Of a DNA stretch of 64,000 nt, positions 11,348 through 24,289 are shown piece after piece. Origin of the DNA: Drosophila persimilis (taxonomy: Eukaryota > Arthropoda > Insecta > Diptera > Drosophilidae). The stretch spans positions 5,952,001 through 6,016,000 of the forward strand of contig NW_020825289.1 in assembly GCF_003286085.1 (NCBI RefSeq), given 5' to 3'. The translations under genes and the position numbers were made by a program. Positions within the stretch are counted from its first letter, which is position 1; each line of letters starts with the position of its first letter. A model generated the notes under the pieces. The model did not search any database, was not told where the DNA came from, and saw only the letters and a program-made list of their open reading frames with translations.

Positions 11348-13506
11348 GACACAACTTGACCCCATAAGCAACTGGGGCGCAAAAGTTTTTAAGTTTTCGT
11401 TCTGCAGCCCAAACTTTGAACTTTGCTGGGGTCCAGGTTCAGGTTCAGGCCCTGGTCCAGAGCTAATCCGTTTTGCGGGCCTTTTTCAATTAAAATTAAT
11501 TAAATGCAGAGCGCGCGCGCGGTCGCAAATGTCAAAACAGTTTTCGTGGAGACATGGGCACCGTCAATTAGGTGCCCTGTCAAATTCCCCGTACGGCTTT
11601 GAGAGGTCTGGGACAGGTCCGCGACAGATGATGAACAACTCGATGGAAGGACGTGGTGCATGACAAAAGTTTCCCCCTCAATGCTGGAGGGGGGAGCTGG
11701 CTCCTTGGGCCGCCTTAAGCTGAGCTTAAAAGTTGTCCTCGCAACAAAACAAAACCTGAGAGCAGGCAGTAAGCAGTAAAACAACGGATTTTAAGGATTT
11801 TAAAACAATAATACCAAGCGGCGGCAGTGGAATAAAATGTATGCCGTAAAAGGGCTTGTTCTCTTTTATTTTCGTAATGCAAAAAGCTTAAGAAAATTTG
11901 TAAGATTCGGAAACATTCTCAGATGTATTCTGCAGCATGCTTACAAAATGGTTTATTTTTTATTTCAGAGCTGCCACTTTAAGAACCCTTTGCACGGCGC
12001 TTCCCCCCTCCACTAATTATGACTCGAAATTAAATTTAATCCTAATCTGCTCCCCCGCATCGCGGGCACAATTTCCACTCAACAAACTCAAGTTTGTTGC
12101 TCCTGCGCGCCCTTGACTGGGCGTCATCTTAGTCATTAAAACAGGTTCGCGCTAAACTCTCAAGTAAATTTCCCCGGCACTCCACTGGCGGACAGCTAGC
12201 TGCTTTAGTTGCCCTCTAATAAACTGGCAACGGGTATTTTTAACAAGTTGTTGCCAGAGTGCACAGCACTGAAGCTGGGCTGTAATTAACGTGGGACAGA
12301 TGATGGCAGAGAGGAGCCGGTGCCGGTGCTGGTGCTGGTGCTGTTGCCATCCATTCCCCTTGCCATAGAACAGATTTTGCATATCAGATTGCTGCTGCCG
12401 GCTCCAGTTTGGACCCTGCCTTGTGATTTAATAATCAGCGCAGGCAGCACAAACTATCCAGAACCAACAAACAGAAGGGCAGATTCGGTGGGAGCTCCGA
12501 AATGGGGAGCACTCTTTCAGTGGAGATTATTCCTCTGCTAGCAATGGGACATGCATGTGCATTCATGAAGGTCTCTAGCCTCCGCTGGTAGATCTTGTGG
12601 TCTGGTGTTGCAGCTTCTCTCGAAAGGGTATCCCTTATCCCCCATCAAATGAACGCCTCCTCCTCCTGCCATTTAAAAGGGCAGAGAATAGAAAACTGCA
12701 GGCGCGAATGGAGCCGCGTGCAAAAATGAATTGTGCGAGACGATGCTGCGCTGCGGTGGCAACTCCGAGGCCGAGGCCGAGGCCACTTGCAGCTGGCAAT
12801 TTGCATAAATTTAGACCAGTGACACATGGCGGTGGAACAGAGATAGAGAGAGTGGCGCAGAGCGAGAAAGAAAGCATTGGAAATACTTTGCAAAGGTATC
12901 CAGACCCCACACCCGATCTGGGGGACTCAAACAGTTTAGCAAACATTTCCAATTGGCGTTTAATTAGCGGCTAATCCGCTTGCCACAGCCTGGGCACTGG
13001 GCAGTAGGCAGTAGGTAGTAGGTGTGGGGGCGTGGCGTGGCGTGGCTTGGCATGGCTCTGGGCCAAGCTGCTTTCTCTTTTTTTCCTCAGTCCGCTTTTG
13101 GGTTGATTTGCGAGTCTCCACAGGTGCCAATGGCGTTCCTGATGTGGATGCTGGGCGGAGATGGAGCTCTGGACGGGTAAAAGTCCAATTAAAATGTCGT
13201 GTATCTCTGTGGTGGCGCCACGCTGCAGTTGGACTCCCACGCGGAGTCCAATGCCAATGCCTCTGCTCCCTGTGTGAAATGGTAATGTGATTGGCCTTGC
13301 CACTGCTGATTGCTCATTAGAGCGGAACATTCAGCGGAATCGGAATAGATGAGGACTTGAACTACTCGCACAAACGGATGCGGATGTCGATCGGATTGGA
13401 TTGCTCTGTAAGGGGGAAATACTCTACTCTAGAAACCTTTGAATCTCCCATATCCTTGGGATTTCAATCATCGAAAATCATTCCCATGACACATATTTTC
13501 CCCATA

Positions 13507-13514
13507 TTTATAAG
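13507..13514 (+). promoter_or_regulatory. Possible TATA box of the proteasome beta5-like gene
   Basis: TTTATAAG lies 33-40 bp before the ATG at 13547. If used, it would give an extremely short 5' UTR, so a start site further upstream is also possible. Confidence 0.3.
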
Positions 13515-13546
13515 TTTGATAAAATTTTCGTTTACATTACACATCC

Positions 13547-14566
13547 ATGGCACTGGAGGGCATATGCGGCGTCGATCGATGGCCCTTCATGAGGCGCTTC
13601 GACCACTTGCAGACCGAGTGGCAGAAGGAGCAGGTGCGGGAAGCCACCAGCAACTTTGAGAATCCCTACGCCCTGATGGCGCCACCCTTCGAAGATGTAA
13701 GAGCGCGAGGCAACCAATCCAGAAGACTAATCCATTCCCTGTCCCTCTAGCCGGTGGAGAATTTACCCAAAATTCTGGCCCACTGTGGGGTTAAGATGGA
13801 CTTTGCCCACGGCACAACCACCCTGGGATTCAGGTACCAGGGCGGGGTGGTGCTCTGCGCGGACTCGAGGGCCACTTCGGGACAGTACATCGGATCGCAG
13901 ACGATGAAGAAGATCGTCGAGCTGAACGACTACATGCTGGGGACCCTGGCCGGCGGAGCGGCCGACTGTGTCTACTGGGACCGAGTGCTGGCCCGGGACA
14001 GTCGGCTGCACGAGCTGCGCTTCAAGCGGCGCCTCTCCGTGGACGCGGCGGCGCGGATGATCGTCAACATCTCCGCCGAATACAAGGGCATGGGCCTGGT
14101 CATGGGCATGATGCTGGCCGGCTACGACGACGAGGGCCCCAAGCTCATCTACGTGGACTCGGAGGGGATGCGCTGCCACGGCAATGTCTTTGCGGTGGGC
14201 AGCGGCTCGCCCTACGCCCTGGGCGTCCTGGACACGGGCCACCGCTTCACAATGACCGACCAGGAGGCCTTCGATCTGGCCAGGCGTGCCATCTACCATG
14301 CCACCAGCAAGGACGCCTACTCGGGCGGAATTGTCCGGCTGTACCACATCAACGAGAAGGGCTGGCGCAACGTGTCCAATACGGACTGCTCGGAGCTCTA
14401 CAATGTCTACTGCAAGGATGATCACTCGTGCGATGATGCCGGACTGGGTGATGCGGGCTGCTGTATCCACGAAGTTCCCTGCGCGAGTGGCTGCCAGCAA
14501 AAGAAGGAGGTGCCGGAGAACGAGGTCTCGGTGCAGGTGGCAGCCGTCACCCAAGAGGGGAACTAA
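13547..14566 (+). CDS. Prosbeta5R: Proteasome subunit beta type-5-like (beta5R), two exons
   Basis: CDS join(13547..13696, 13751..14566), 321 aa. Exon 1 encodes 50 residues and ends at GAT|GTAAGA; a 54-bp intron ends CTCTAG; the phase-0 join gives PPFED-PVENLPKIL. After a 71-residue propeptide comes Gly71 and Thr72 of the TTTL mature N-terminus, the catalytic nucleophile. Mature Asp17 and Lys33 are present, followed by GTLAGGAADC. The chymotrypsin-like beta5 subunit works in the inner ring of the 20S core. Flies carry beta5-related paralogues known as testis-type (Prosbeta5R1/R2); the divergent propeptide and a Cys-rich C-terminal tail beyond the usual end fit that class rather than the housekeeping Prosbeta5. 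Mature position 45 reads Leu where beta5 usually has Met. I cannot say which R paralogue it is. Confidence 0.9.
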
Positions 14567-16165
14567 GCCCATATTTTCCTGTGTACGAGGGCCTTTGTGT
14601 ATTCCTGATTCTGGATACTTGATTAGATTACCCCATACATATGTATAGATGGTATTGTTTTTGGTGGTTCTGCGGATGTTGTCTGTTCTCCGAATCCAGT
14701 TTCTGTTCCGCCATCAAATGCATGAAGTCATTTCAAAGTTGCTCCTTTAGGCAGGATGTTGGCCCCCCTCTCCGCCTTTGCTCCTTCGCACGAGCAACTT
14801 TCGCTCGCTAAAGCAACTTTTTCTATAAATCAAAATAATAACTTCTAAGCTCCGAATGACTTCCCCTAAATGGGCGTTGCACACACACACACCCATAGAA
14901 ACACACAGATACAGTGCTAGAGCGAGAGAGAGTGAACGAAATGTTGCACTCTGTGTCTTTCGGTTGTCATCAACAAATGTTGCAGATGCTAAAAGCAGAA
15001 GGACCCTGGTGTGCCCAACCGGAAGGGGCGCCACCGCAGACATTAGCAAGCGTATGGGGGGGGGGAGGGGTTCCCCTGGACGGAAGCATGCGATAAATTT
15101 AATAAATTACAAACCAAATCCGCAAATTTGTTGAATTCCAAAAAATATAAACCAAAAAGGCGCCAAATTACTCTCAAAGAGGGAGAAGAGAGAGAAGAGC
15201 GAGCGAGCTAGAGGGACGGATAGTGGGGTGGCGAAATGGTGGCCACATTTGCACGGCGCTCGGCGAACATGTGAGCGTCACCAAATGCTGCAGCACGTGT
15301 TTGGAGCAGCAGAAGGAGCCGTGGTGGCCACATGAAAGAGGAGGACCAGTAGCTGAAGAGCCACCAAGCGAAGGACGAGCACGAGGATAAGAAGGAGGCG
15401 GAGGAGCAGTCGGCCAGGCCAGAAGGCGGTTGTGGGAAAAAGTTTTACTGTAAATTGCTTTTAATCTAATGAACGTCGCCATCAGCAGCAGTATGGCGGG
15501 GACAGCCAGGAATAGTCAGGATATGGGGGGATAGTGAGGATAGTGGGGGCAAGGTGACCCCAAAGGCACCGAGACTCATTTTTCCTCTGTGGTGTCATTA
15601 GAAAATTACTTAAAGCCAAAGTCGTGCGGCGGCCCATGCAGAGATCTGTGCGAGTGCTGTGTGAATTTATAGAGCATTCAACATGGGGATTGGTGGATGG
15701 TGGAACCATCGATTACAACGGGATTACTTTGGGATCTATCTATGAGCACGTGTTGATAACTTCCGTTTCTATACCATTCTACACTACTATTTCTCTCTCC
15801 TCTCTCTCTTAAAATTTGCATAAAATAATATTGTACACACAATGCAAAAATTTGTATTTTCTAGCGTTGTTGGCATATTAATTGCCGCTATTACTTTCCA
15901 CTAAATTAGCCATTAAAACAGAAATTAAATGCCCATCCATCGGTCCAACCATCCATCTGTGGTACTCCCTACTCCATCTTCTAAAATGTACCTTCCACCT
16001 AACCGGCTCGCCAGCGATAACAAAACAGCAAAAAACTATAATTTAAATTAATTTGCAAAACAACAAGTGCAATTACAGCAGCAACAACAAATTACTGCAC
16101 CTGCCCTGCTGATTCACAGAGAGAGAAAAGTGTCACGATCACAGGCAACAAATTCAATGCAAAAA
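14567..16165. other. Intergenic, no gene seen
   Basis: The downstream flank of the proteasome gene. AATAAA motifs occur (for example 15101-15106) but none is clearly tied to it. A purine-rich GAGAGA stretch lies at 15178-15215. No coding region is supported. Confidence 0.45.
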
Positions 16166-17281
16166 CGAGGGGGAACGTTGTGAGTTGCTGCGGACACCGC
16201 AACTCTACGGTTATACCCGATACTAAGTCAGTATGGCTCTCCTCCGGCAGACGCCGCTAATATTTAACGACACGACAAAGAGTGCGTGCGAGAGAGACAG
16301 AAAATCAGTCTGAGCGTGACGTCGGGCGCTGCGTAGCCAGTGCAAATTGATTTGCTCCTTTTGGCTATGAAAATGATCTGATCTGATCCAGATTCAGCAA
16401 CCTGATAGATATGGTTATTATCTATGATTCTGCGTTTTTAGTTTTCTCAAATCTGCAATATTGTGGATGCAACAGATTTTCGTCCTTTGTGGGGGCGGAT
16501 GGGGGTGGGGCGAAATTCTGAGATATACGTTTTATAGTGACATCTTAAAGGAGTGTGTGTACCAAATTTGGTTACTCTAGCCTTAATAGTCTCTGAGATT
16601 TGTGGTTGCCTCAGATTTTCGTCCTTTGCGGGGGCGGAAGGGGGTGTGGCGAAATTTGGACAGGAAACGGTCAAGGTCCGATATCACAGGAGTGTGGATA
16701 CCAAATTTGGTTGCTCTGGCTTTTATAGGTTCTGAGATCCTTGAACTCATATTTTGCTATTGGCAAAACCGACCATGAAACCTGTGTGTTAGAGTGAGAC
16801 AGAGCGAGAAAGAGTGAAATTGTTTTCGTGATTCTGGCTGTAATAATTATACGATCTGGTTCAGATTTTGCACTCTAGAAGATATAGTCATCTTCTACGA
16901 TTCTGCGTTTTTAGTTTTCTCGTATCGTCAAAATTGTGGATGCCACAGATTTTCGCCCTTTGTGGGGGCGGAAGTGGGCGGGGCAAAGTTTTGAAATATT
17001 TTTGGAGCAGTGACATATCACAGAAGTCTGGATCCAAAACATCGTTGCTCTAGCTCTTATAGTCTTTGAGCATTAGGCGCTGAAGGGGACGGACAGACGG
17101 ACAGACGGACGGACGGACAGACGGACAGACAGACATGACTCAATCGACTCGGCTATTGATGCTGATCAAGAATATATATACTTTATGGGGTCGGAAACGA
17201 TTCCTTCTGGACGTTACACACATCCACTTTTACCACAAATCTAATATACCCCAATACTCATTTTGAGTATCGGGTATAATT
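16166..17281 (-). mobile_element. DINE-1/mini-me-type element, copy A
   Basis: The segment matches copy B (30563-31702) in opposite orientation from end to end. Shared landmarks are CGAGGGGGAACG at one edge, TATACCCGATACT near it, a (GACR)n tract at 17079-17133, a TATATATA core, and GAGTATCGGGTATAA at the other edge. A TA tract plus a GTCY tract around a conserved core is the known layout of mini-me/DINE-1 non-autonomous Helitron-type repeats in Drosophila. It has no coding capacity. Short repeated blocks inside (for example ACCAAATTTGGT followed by CTCTGG) recur about three times. Confidence 0.75.
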
Positions 17282-18440
17282 ACATTGAAAATTGGAACAT
17301 AATGAGCTCATGGGCCCACAGCGACACCACATTCCGCGAAGTAACTTTATGAAGGTGTTTCTTTCAGTGTACCCCAGCGATTGTTGGTGCTGATTCTACG
17401 TGTGTTTCTGTTGCCATTCCACTTTTGTCAACGAGCTCAAATTCAATGAAATTTCACACTTTGTCGTTAAAAGCGCGCCGCCAACCAAAGGTAGGCCCCG
17501 AACAGTCACTGGGGGGTGTAGGGGGCATGGGGCAGGGCCGTTAGCTGTCGGGGCATAAGGATGGAAATATGCAAATGGATTTTGCCAAGCGAATGGAACG
17601 CCGGTGACGGAGGGATCCCAGAGAGGTGCAACGGCCGTCAGAGTCTGCCAGAGTGTTTGACAAGCAAGCGTGACTGTTGCGGCGGGAGCGTCGAGGAGAT
17701 GCAACTGCTGTTGTTGCATGTACAATGATGATGATGATGTTGCTGCTGCTGCTGGCACGGCACGGCGGCAACACTTGGCCAAGGCATCGCTCATGACAGA
17801 AGAAGCGGCTGAGGCTGAGGCTGGGGCAGGGATGCCCAGGGACACAATTGGCCACGGCACCGCCCATAGAGAGGCATGCTTATGAGACAACGGATGTGGC
17901 AGCAGCGTTGCCGGCTCTGGCATTTTCATTAACACAGAGTCGCGGCAATGTGGCAGAAGAAAGATGACAACGGCAACAACGGCAAGAACAGCAGCAGAGG
18001 CAGCATCAGAAACAAATTCAAATGCTGTGCCAGCATCAGCAGCAGCCTTATTAGGAGCAACATGCAACAGTAACATCTTTTCCGCCATGCGGCTGCCAGA
18101 GGAGTTCCAGCGTCAACTGCACTTCCAATTTATCAGCTCTGGGCCTTAACCACTCCCAGCAACATGGGCAACAGCCAAGCACAGATTGCATTGCCATTTA
18201 TTGCCACCTTTAGTCGCAAATTTACTGAACTTCATGGAAACTTGTTTGCCGTCGAGGAACCAACAAAAAGCAATTGTGGAAATAGGTTATCAAAAGCTGG
18301 TCAATCGTTGAACCGTCGATGCCAGCAGGATCCGGGACTTGGAGGATGGGAAAGCCGTGGGTTTCATTATCAAATCTTCAGAAGCCGAGCTTAAAGTTCA
18401 AAACTGTACATCGAAATACATATACAGAATTTAGTAGAAC
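17282..18440. other. Spacer between DINE copy A and the odorant receptor cluster
   Basis: No gene is supported. Trinucleotide and GCA/GCAACA-type runs near 17690-18050 produce long but compositionally biased open frames on both strands. Confidence 0.4.
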
Positions 18441-19892
18441 CTATTCCATAGTATTCAACAGAAGGGTGAGGATTCCGTAGCACTGGTGGAGTATCTAAGA
18501 GGAGAGATATGCAGATAGATTTATTACGCGGACTTCCAGTTCTTCAACCAAACTCACGGCCATGTAGTTTTTCATATTGAAGGCAGGAAAGGGATTGGCT
18601 CTCATTATCAGCGGATTTTGGGATCGCATAATTACAACGCGTAGATCCTTATGGACTGCCTTCGAAGCAATATTCGGATCGTAAGCCTCGTAGGCAGCAT
18701 CGGCCACTTCCAGCGACTCCTGCGACATTACATCCCCGAATTTCGTCCACATCGACAAATGACCCAAGGCCAAGATCATTAAAACTATAAACTGGCCTGC
18801 CACCTTGGGGTCGTGCCTGGCCATCATTGCCTCAAAGACCGACAGGGAGACCAGCAAGAAGTTGACGATCATTTGCATGATTAAAGGGCCGTGGAATACC
18901 TCATTGCACCGATCCAACAGACTGAAAAAGGAATACTTTAGTGGACTTATAACCCAGGTGTTGCACAGATTCAAACTTAATTATCTTCTGATGATATTTG
19001 ACCAGACGATTGATCTCCCATCGCAGCAGATCCTCGTCTCCATCGCAGAACTGGTGGAGCTGCCGAAGTTCAACGCACAGGACACTCAACGCAGTCGTCA
19101 GCTGGGAATAAATGGCCACTGACATCCCTTCGATGGAGATGAGCCACATGAGAAAGTAGGCAGAGTCGAAACGTGAACGGATGCTTCGAAGGATCGTGCC
19201 AGTGAAACGGAAAGGCTGCATGGAACGGTAGCGACAGTTCTGTCCAGAGGGGCGTGGTAACCAATAGCAGGACGAAGACTACCATGAAAGCCAGCCAAAC
19301 AATTTGCATTCCGATGACAATCAGATAATGCAAACGTTTTGCCGATCGAACACCTGCAGCAGCCGGGCCCGCTCTCTCCCAACGGTAGCAATCCTCGAGG
19401 CCGTCGATTACCTCGTCCACGTTATCGGCATACAGCAGGAAATATATCAGCTTGAAATATATGAAAAACGACTGAAAATAAAGAATTTTGAGAAGTTATG
19501 TTTGTAAACAGAAAAGACTCAGTGCGAACCGCTATTATGAAGGCAAGATCCCGACCCCATTCCACAATGTTGTCCAGGGATTCGAAAATGGCATAAGTCA
19601 CTGAGCCGAAAAATATCGTCGCCTTAATCATAACGAACAGATGCCAGTTCCTTCGACCGGGTCGGCTGCTTTCCTCCGAGTTCGGGTAATATCCAATAGC
19701 TCTACAAAGAGATTATCAGACCCACATCATCATAATGACATTTTATACAGACTTTAGCTGATCTCGGTTTAGGTATGGCACTGTGTGCTCGGGACACTCA
19801 TCCGGCCTCCGATAAACCATCCTGATCGCGATATACGGCTTCAAGAAACTCTTTCCTTTATCGCTCAGACTGAATCCGACCCGTTCGACCAT
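18441..19892 (-). pseudogene. Odorant receptor copy 1, disrupted
   Basis: Homologous throughout to the two intact receptors downstream. Exons by comparison: 19892..19753, 19701..19530, 19471..18977, 18921..18558, 18494..18441. Four exons keep frame and splice sites, and the last ends NTME and TAG. Exon 3 lacks 26 bp relative to the other copies just after the residues SKHP, near 19170. This shifts the frame and stops translation at about 19070, removing the C-terminal transmembrane segments. Exon 1 also lacks four codons after MVE (12 bp), and its upstream region carries a TAG and a one-base shift relative to copy 3. A DINE-like insertion lies about 230-840 bp upstream. It could be an allelic null rather than a fixed pseudogene. 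Confidence 0.75.
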
Positions 19893-20120
19893 CTTCAAGT
19901 TCGTATAACCGTACAGTACTAGTTGTTCCCAATGAATGCGACTTTGAAGGCGTACAGATACGAGTACATTTGTTAATGGCTATGGTCAATGGCAGGGGCC
20001 TGGCGAGAATTTCACAGCTGCTTCTTAGGGCGGTGGTCCGACCAGTCTGGAGAAATTAAATTAAAGACATTTGCAATTATTGGCGAAAAGGAATGCCCTG
20101 GCAAGCAAGAGACTAAAGAT

Positions 20121-20731
20121 GTTTTAATGCCCGATACCCAAAGAGTATAGGGGTATATTCGGTTTTTGGCTGGAAGTGGATGCGTGTAACGATCAGAAGG
20201 AATCGTTTCCGACCCCGTAAAGTATATATATTTTTGATCAGCGTTAATAGCCGAGTCGATATAGCCATATCTGTCTGTCCGTCCGTCCTATAAGAGCTGG
20301 AGCAACCAAATTTGGAATCCAGAATCCCGTCATATCTCATTAAATCATTTTTTCAAAATTTTGCCACGCCCCCACGAAAATCTAAGGCATGTATAATTTT
20401 GAAAATACGAAAAACGGAGAATCATAAATAATGACCAGATCTACCAGGCTGCTAAATCTGAATCAGATCGGATCATTATAGCCGGAAAGAACAAATGAAT
20501 TTTCAATGGCTTACTCATTCTCTCTCTCACACTCTTCCAACTGCAGTGTGAGCCCCCTGGCGAAGTGAAGCGAGATAAACGGCTGGTGTCTGCGCTTTAA
20601 TCGTGAATGATAAGTGCCTTGTGAAATTCGCCACTAATATGACTGATACAATATGGTATTTAACCCAAGTATGTGAATTCAAGGGTATATGCCCTACGTC
20701 ACGGTAAAGTTAGCTTCCTTCCGGGTTATAT
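20121..20731 (+). mobile_element. DINE-1/mini-me-type element, diverged copy C
   Basis: In the same orientation as copy B and clearly alignable with it. It starts GCCCGATACCCAAAGAGTAT and includes GAAGGAATCGTTTCCGACCC, a TATATATA core, a short GTCCGTCC tract and the CTCTCTCTCAC block. It is shorter and more diverged than copies A and B. It sits within the 5' flank of odorant receptor copy 1, between blocks that are adjacent in copy 3. Confidence 0.65.
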
Positions 20732-20851
20732 TATTCAATATTTAATTTATAAATTACTTTACTTCTAAGTGTACCAGGGTGAAAGAACAATGTGTGTGAT
20801 ATGTGTGTCCATTTAACTCTACGATTGGAACAACCAGACCAGCGATTATTA

Positions 20852-20868
20852 GGCTCGGCGGCAGTGCC
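20852..20868 (-). promoter_or_regulatory. Conserved upstream block of the receptor genes, copy 1
   Basis: GGCTCGGCGGCAGTGCC recurs upstream of all three receptor copies (also 24132-24147 and 26020-26036) within a longer duplicated stretch. Here it is about 960 bp from the inferred start; in copy 3 it is only about 245 bp away. Confidence 0.4.
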
Positions 20869-21540
20869 ATATGTAAAATTTTCTTCATTGTCTTGGGCCG
20901 TTCTAGTTGGCATTGCTAAGGAAAATTTCCACACCTTCGGGAGGTGTTTTCAAGGCCGTACCCAGGACTTCTCTATGGGGGGTTTTGTTCGTTTCTCTTA
21001 AACTGGGCTGTCACCAGTTCGATACAGAAAAGACATACCAAAAACATACATATATCTTTAGCTATCACTGATTCATGATCAGTCGTTGTTTATAGCCAAG
21101 TCTTCACTGTTCTTAACCTATTAAATAAGCGTCCCACAGTAGCATTTGTCCTCCAAGTAGGGATTTGACTTTGCAACCACAATCCAAACACTCGAACTAT
21201 CGACTCGAGCGGCCATGTGCTCTGCAGAGACTTCCTCATATCTAAACGGATTCTTTCGTATCGTTTCTTTTTTTGGAGATAATTCTTAGCAGTCCATCGG
21301 GACTCTCAGTCGGCAGTCCAGTTTGGAAAGCCCATTGGTACACCCATATTTTCAAGTGGTCCTTGTGCCAACGGTAGAACAGCCATAAAATGCAGCCGCG
21401 ATCGATTTAGTTGATATCGATATACTATCGACCAAAAGAAGAGCAAAGCTCACCAGCGCGGGGTATGTTTAATGTGGGAATCGGTGATACACATGCGAGC
21501 ATAAGTGAAATATAAGCTTGTTCAGAAGTGCAAGATTATT

Positions 21541-23027
21541 CTAGTCCAAGGTATTCATCAGAAGCGTGAGGATTCCGTAGCACTGGTTGAGTATCTGGAA
21601 GAATAGTTATGAGGGTGCTACCAGAGCTACCATTCAAGTGTTCTTCCATTAAACTCACGGCCTTGTAGTTAGTCATATTAAAAGTGGGAAAGGGAGTAGC
21701 TCTCATGATCAATGGCTCCTGGGCACGCATAATTATAAAGCGAATATTCCAATAGATTTTCTTGGACCCAACACTTGAGTCGTATGCCTCGTATGCAGCC
21801 TCGGCCACTTCCAGCGACTCCTGCGACATCATGTCCCCGAATTTCGTCCACATTGACAGGTGACCCAAGGCCAAGATCATTAGAAGTATGAACTGGCCTG
21901 CCACCTTGGGGTCGTGCCTGGCCATCATTGCCTCGAAGACCGACAGGGAGACCAGCAAGAAGTTGACGATCATTTGCATGATTAAAGGACCGTGGAATAC
22001 CTCATTGCATCGATCCACAAGTCTGAAAAAGGGATACTTTAGTGGACGTACAGGTGTTGCACAGATCCTACTTGATTATCTTCTGATGATATTTGACCAG
22101 ACGATGGATTTCCCATCGCAGCAGATCCTCGTCTCCATCGCAGAACTGGTGGAGGTGCCGAAGCTCAACGCACAGGACACTCAACGCAGTCGTCAGCTGG
22201 GAGTAAATGGACACGGACATGCACTCGGTAACGGTTAGCCACGTGAGGTAGTACAGAATGTCGAAAGATTGTGATAAGTAGATGAGAATGTGCATTCTCG
22301 GATGCCTCAAAGAATCGTGCAAGTGAAACGGATAGGCTGCATGGAGCGGCAACTCCTGTTGTGTCCAAAATGGCGTCGAAATTAATAGCACTATAAAAAT
22401 GATCATGGAAACCACCCAAATTATTTGCATTCCAATGACAATCAGATAATGCAAACGTTTTGCCGATCGCACTCCTGCAGCAGCCGGGCCCGCTCTCTCC
22501 CAACGGTAGCACTCCTCGAGGCCGTTGATTACCTCGTCCACGTTATCGGCATACAGCAGGAAATATATCAGCTTGAAATATATGAAAAACGACTGAAAAT
22601 AAAGAATTTTGAGAAGTTATGTTTGTAAACAGAAAAGACTCAGTGCAAACCGCTATTATAAAGGCGAGATCCCGTCCCAATTCCACAATGTCGTCCAGGG
22701 ATTCAAAAGCGGCGTATAATATTGAGCTGTAAAATATAGTACCCTTGACCAAAAGAAACACATGGAAGGACCTTTGGCCAGGCACGATGTTTTGCGTAGA
22801 GTTCGGGTAATATCCCGTGCTTCTGTAATCCGAATCTGGTTAGCATTATGTACAAGATACCGATTTTATACGGACATAAGCTGTTCCCGGTTTAGGTATG
22901 GCACTGTGTGCTCCGGACACTTCCCCGGGGTCCTATAAACCCTCCTGAACGGGGCATACGGCTTCATGAATCTCTTCCATTTCTTGCTCAGACGAAGTCC
23001 GACCCGTTCTCCAGATGGTTCGACCAT
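21541..23027 (-). CDS. Odorant receptor (7tm_6 family), copy 2, 420 aa
   Basis: CDS complement(join(21541..21594, 21659..22022, 22072..22592, 22651..22822, 22876..23027)). Insect odorant receptors are ligand-gated channel subunits with seven membrane segments and a cytoplasmic N-terminus, working with Orco in sensory dendrites. Seen here: a hydrophobic segment in exon 2, two in exon 3 (around LIVIGMQIIWVVSMIIF and the DILYYLTWL region), GPLIMQMIVNFLLVSLSVFE in exon 4, and the family-typical last exon ILNQCYGILTLLMNTLD. The GTGAGT donor before the last exon is canonical; the first two donors (GTCCGT, GTTTGC) are weak but shared with the paralogues. The start is the Met conserved in all three copies; no upstream in-frame ATG exists here. 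I cannot assign the named orthologue. Confidence 0.85.
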
Positions 23028-24131
23028 CTTCCAGTCCGTACAAAGCGTACCGTACTGGCTGTGCGGAATGAATGAGCCACGAAAGGGGCTTCTTGGAGGA
23101 CGTCAAGGTACGCCCGCTAGTGGGCCATTAAAAATGTTCCCTCTCGCAATTGATTGCCGAGAATTTCACAGCTGCTTGTTAGGGTCTCCAGGGAAAAATA
23201 CCTCCGAATGGTCTTTAAAAATACAATTATTGGCACACTTGCACGTGATCCTCTCCACTTAATGATTGGAATAATGAGTCAAGTGATTATCGAGCTCGGA
23301 ACATTGAAAGGCACACATACTCGTACACACACACTTCTCTTTGAATGTCTGTGTCTCTGCCTTTGGTAAGGGATATGAAACCAAACCGATTTGGTAGGAT
23401 TGTTAATTTAATAATTTTTCTTCGGTATATTTTTCTACAATTTTGGCTTTCAAAACTCGGGAAAAGTCGAAATAAATTCCTTAGGACCAGATGTATTGTA
23501 TCTTAAGATATGCGAAAAAAAGAAGCACTACCTCTGAGAAAAAACGGAAAAAATTATCAAACATTTTGAAGGCCCCAAATCGATCATAAAAAGTCAAGTG
23601 GGTTCACAGTAGGCACATATGTGGTGTTGCATAGTGTTATGAGTGAACTATTAAATGGTTACCAAATTTGCATCTAAATGCACACGATGTCATGATGTAA
23701 ACCCAAGATCAGCTCTAGCCCCACAAGTGATGTACATCGCTGCCCTAGCCTCGGCTCACAACGTTCCCTTCCCGCTCGAATGGTATGAGTTTTACATAAC
23801 GGTCTAAATTTCGTCGAAAGCTGATTTCTGTTTAATTATGGGTGATGGCACTGACTGTAAAATTTCTGTTTCGCATTTTTCTTACGCTCTGGATATCTGG
23901 GAAAATTAGAATTTCTGAAGAAAATTCATCGGGAAATTATATAATCCTTTGGTGAAAAATCCAATTAATAAAGAAGTGCCTTGGGTGCATTCACTACCAA
24001 GGGGCGAACCACACCATGAGCACTGAACCACAGCGAATAAGCATTTGTTCGACTGAAAGTCAGTGTGCAATATGTACATATGTACATAGGGTTTACTTTA
24101 GGATTTGAGCAACAAGAATAGCGATTATTAT

Positions 24132-24147
24132 GCTCGGCGGCAGTACC
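24132..24147 (-). promoter_or_regulatory. Conserved upstream block of the receptor genes, copy 2
   Basis: GCTCGGCGGCAGTACC with matching flanks (GCGATTATT before it, TTCATTGTCTTGGG after it), about 1.1 kb from the inferred start of copy 2. Confidence 0.4.
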
Positions 24148-24289
24148 ATATGTTATGTGCAATTTGCTTCATTGTCTTGGGACGTTTCGATACACTATCG
24201 ACCAAAATAAGAGCAAAGATTACCAGGGAGGGGTGTGTTTATAGTGAGCATAAGTGAATTATAAGCTTATTCAGAAGGGCAAGATTATT

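Larger units (their letters stand above)
5600..13506. other. Non-coding region with many simple repeats
   Basis: About 7.9 kb without a convincing gene. It holds a TCCCG pentanucleotide array (7279-7329), an 8-bp CACCCACT array (8172-8217), (AC)n and (GT)n tracts (8706-8805) and a 41-bp minisatellite (11224-11347). The low-complexity and strand-symmetric composition fits intergenic or intronic fly DNA. Confidence 0.5.

Noticed and set aside
13763..14572. Minus-strand 269-aa frame
   Set aside because: Antisense of the proteasome exon; the plus-strand product is unmistakable.
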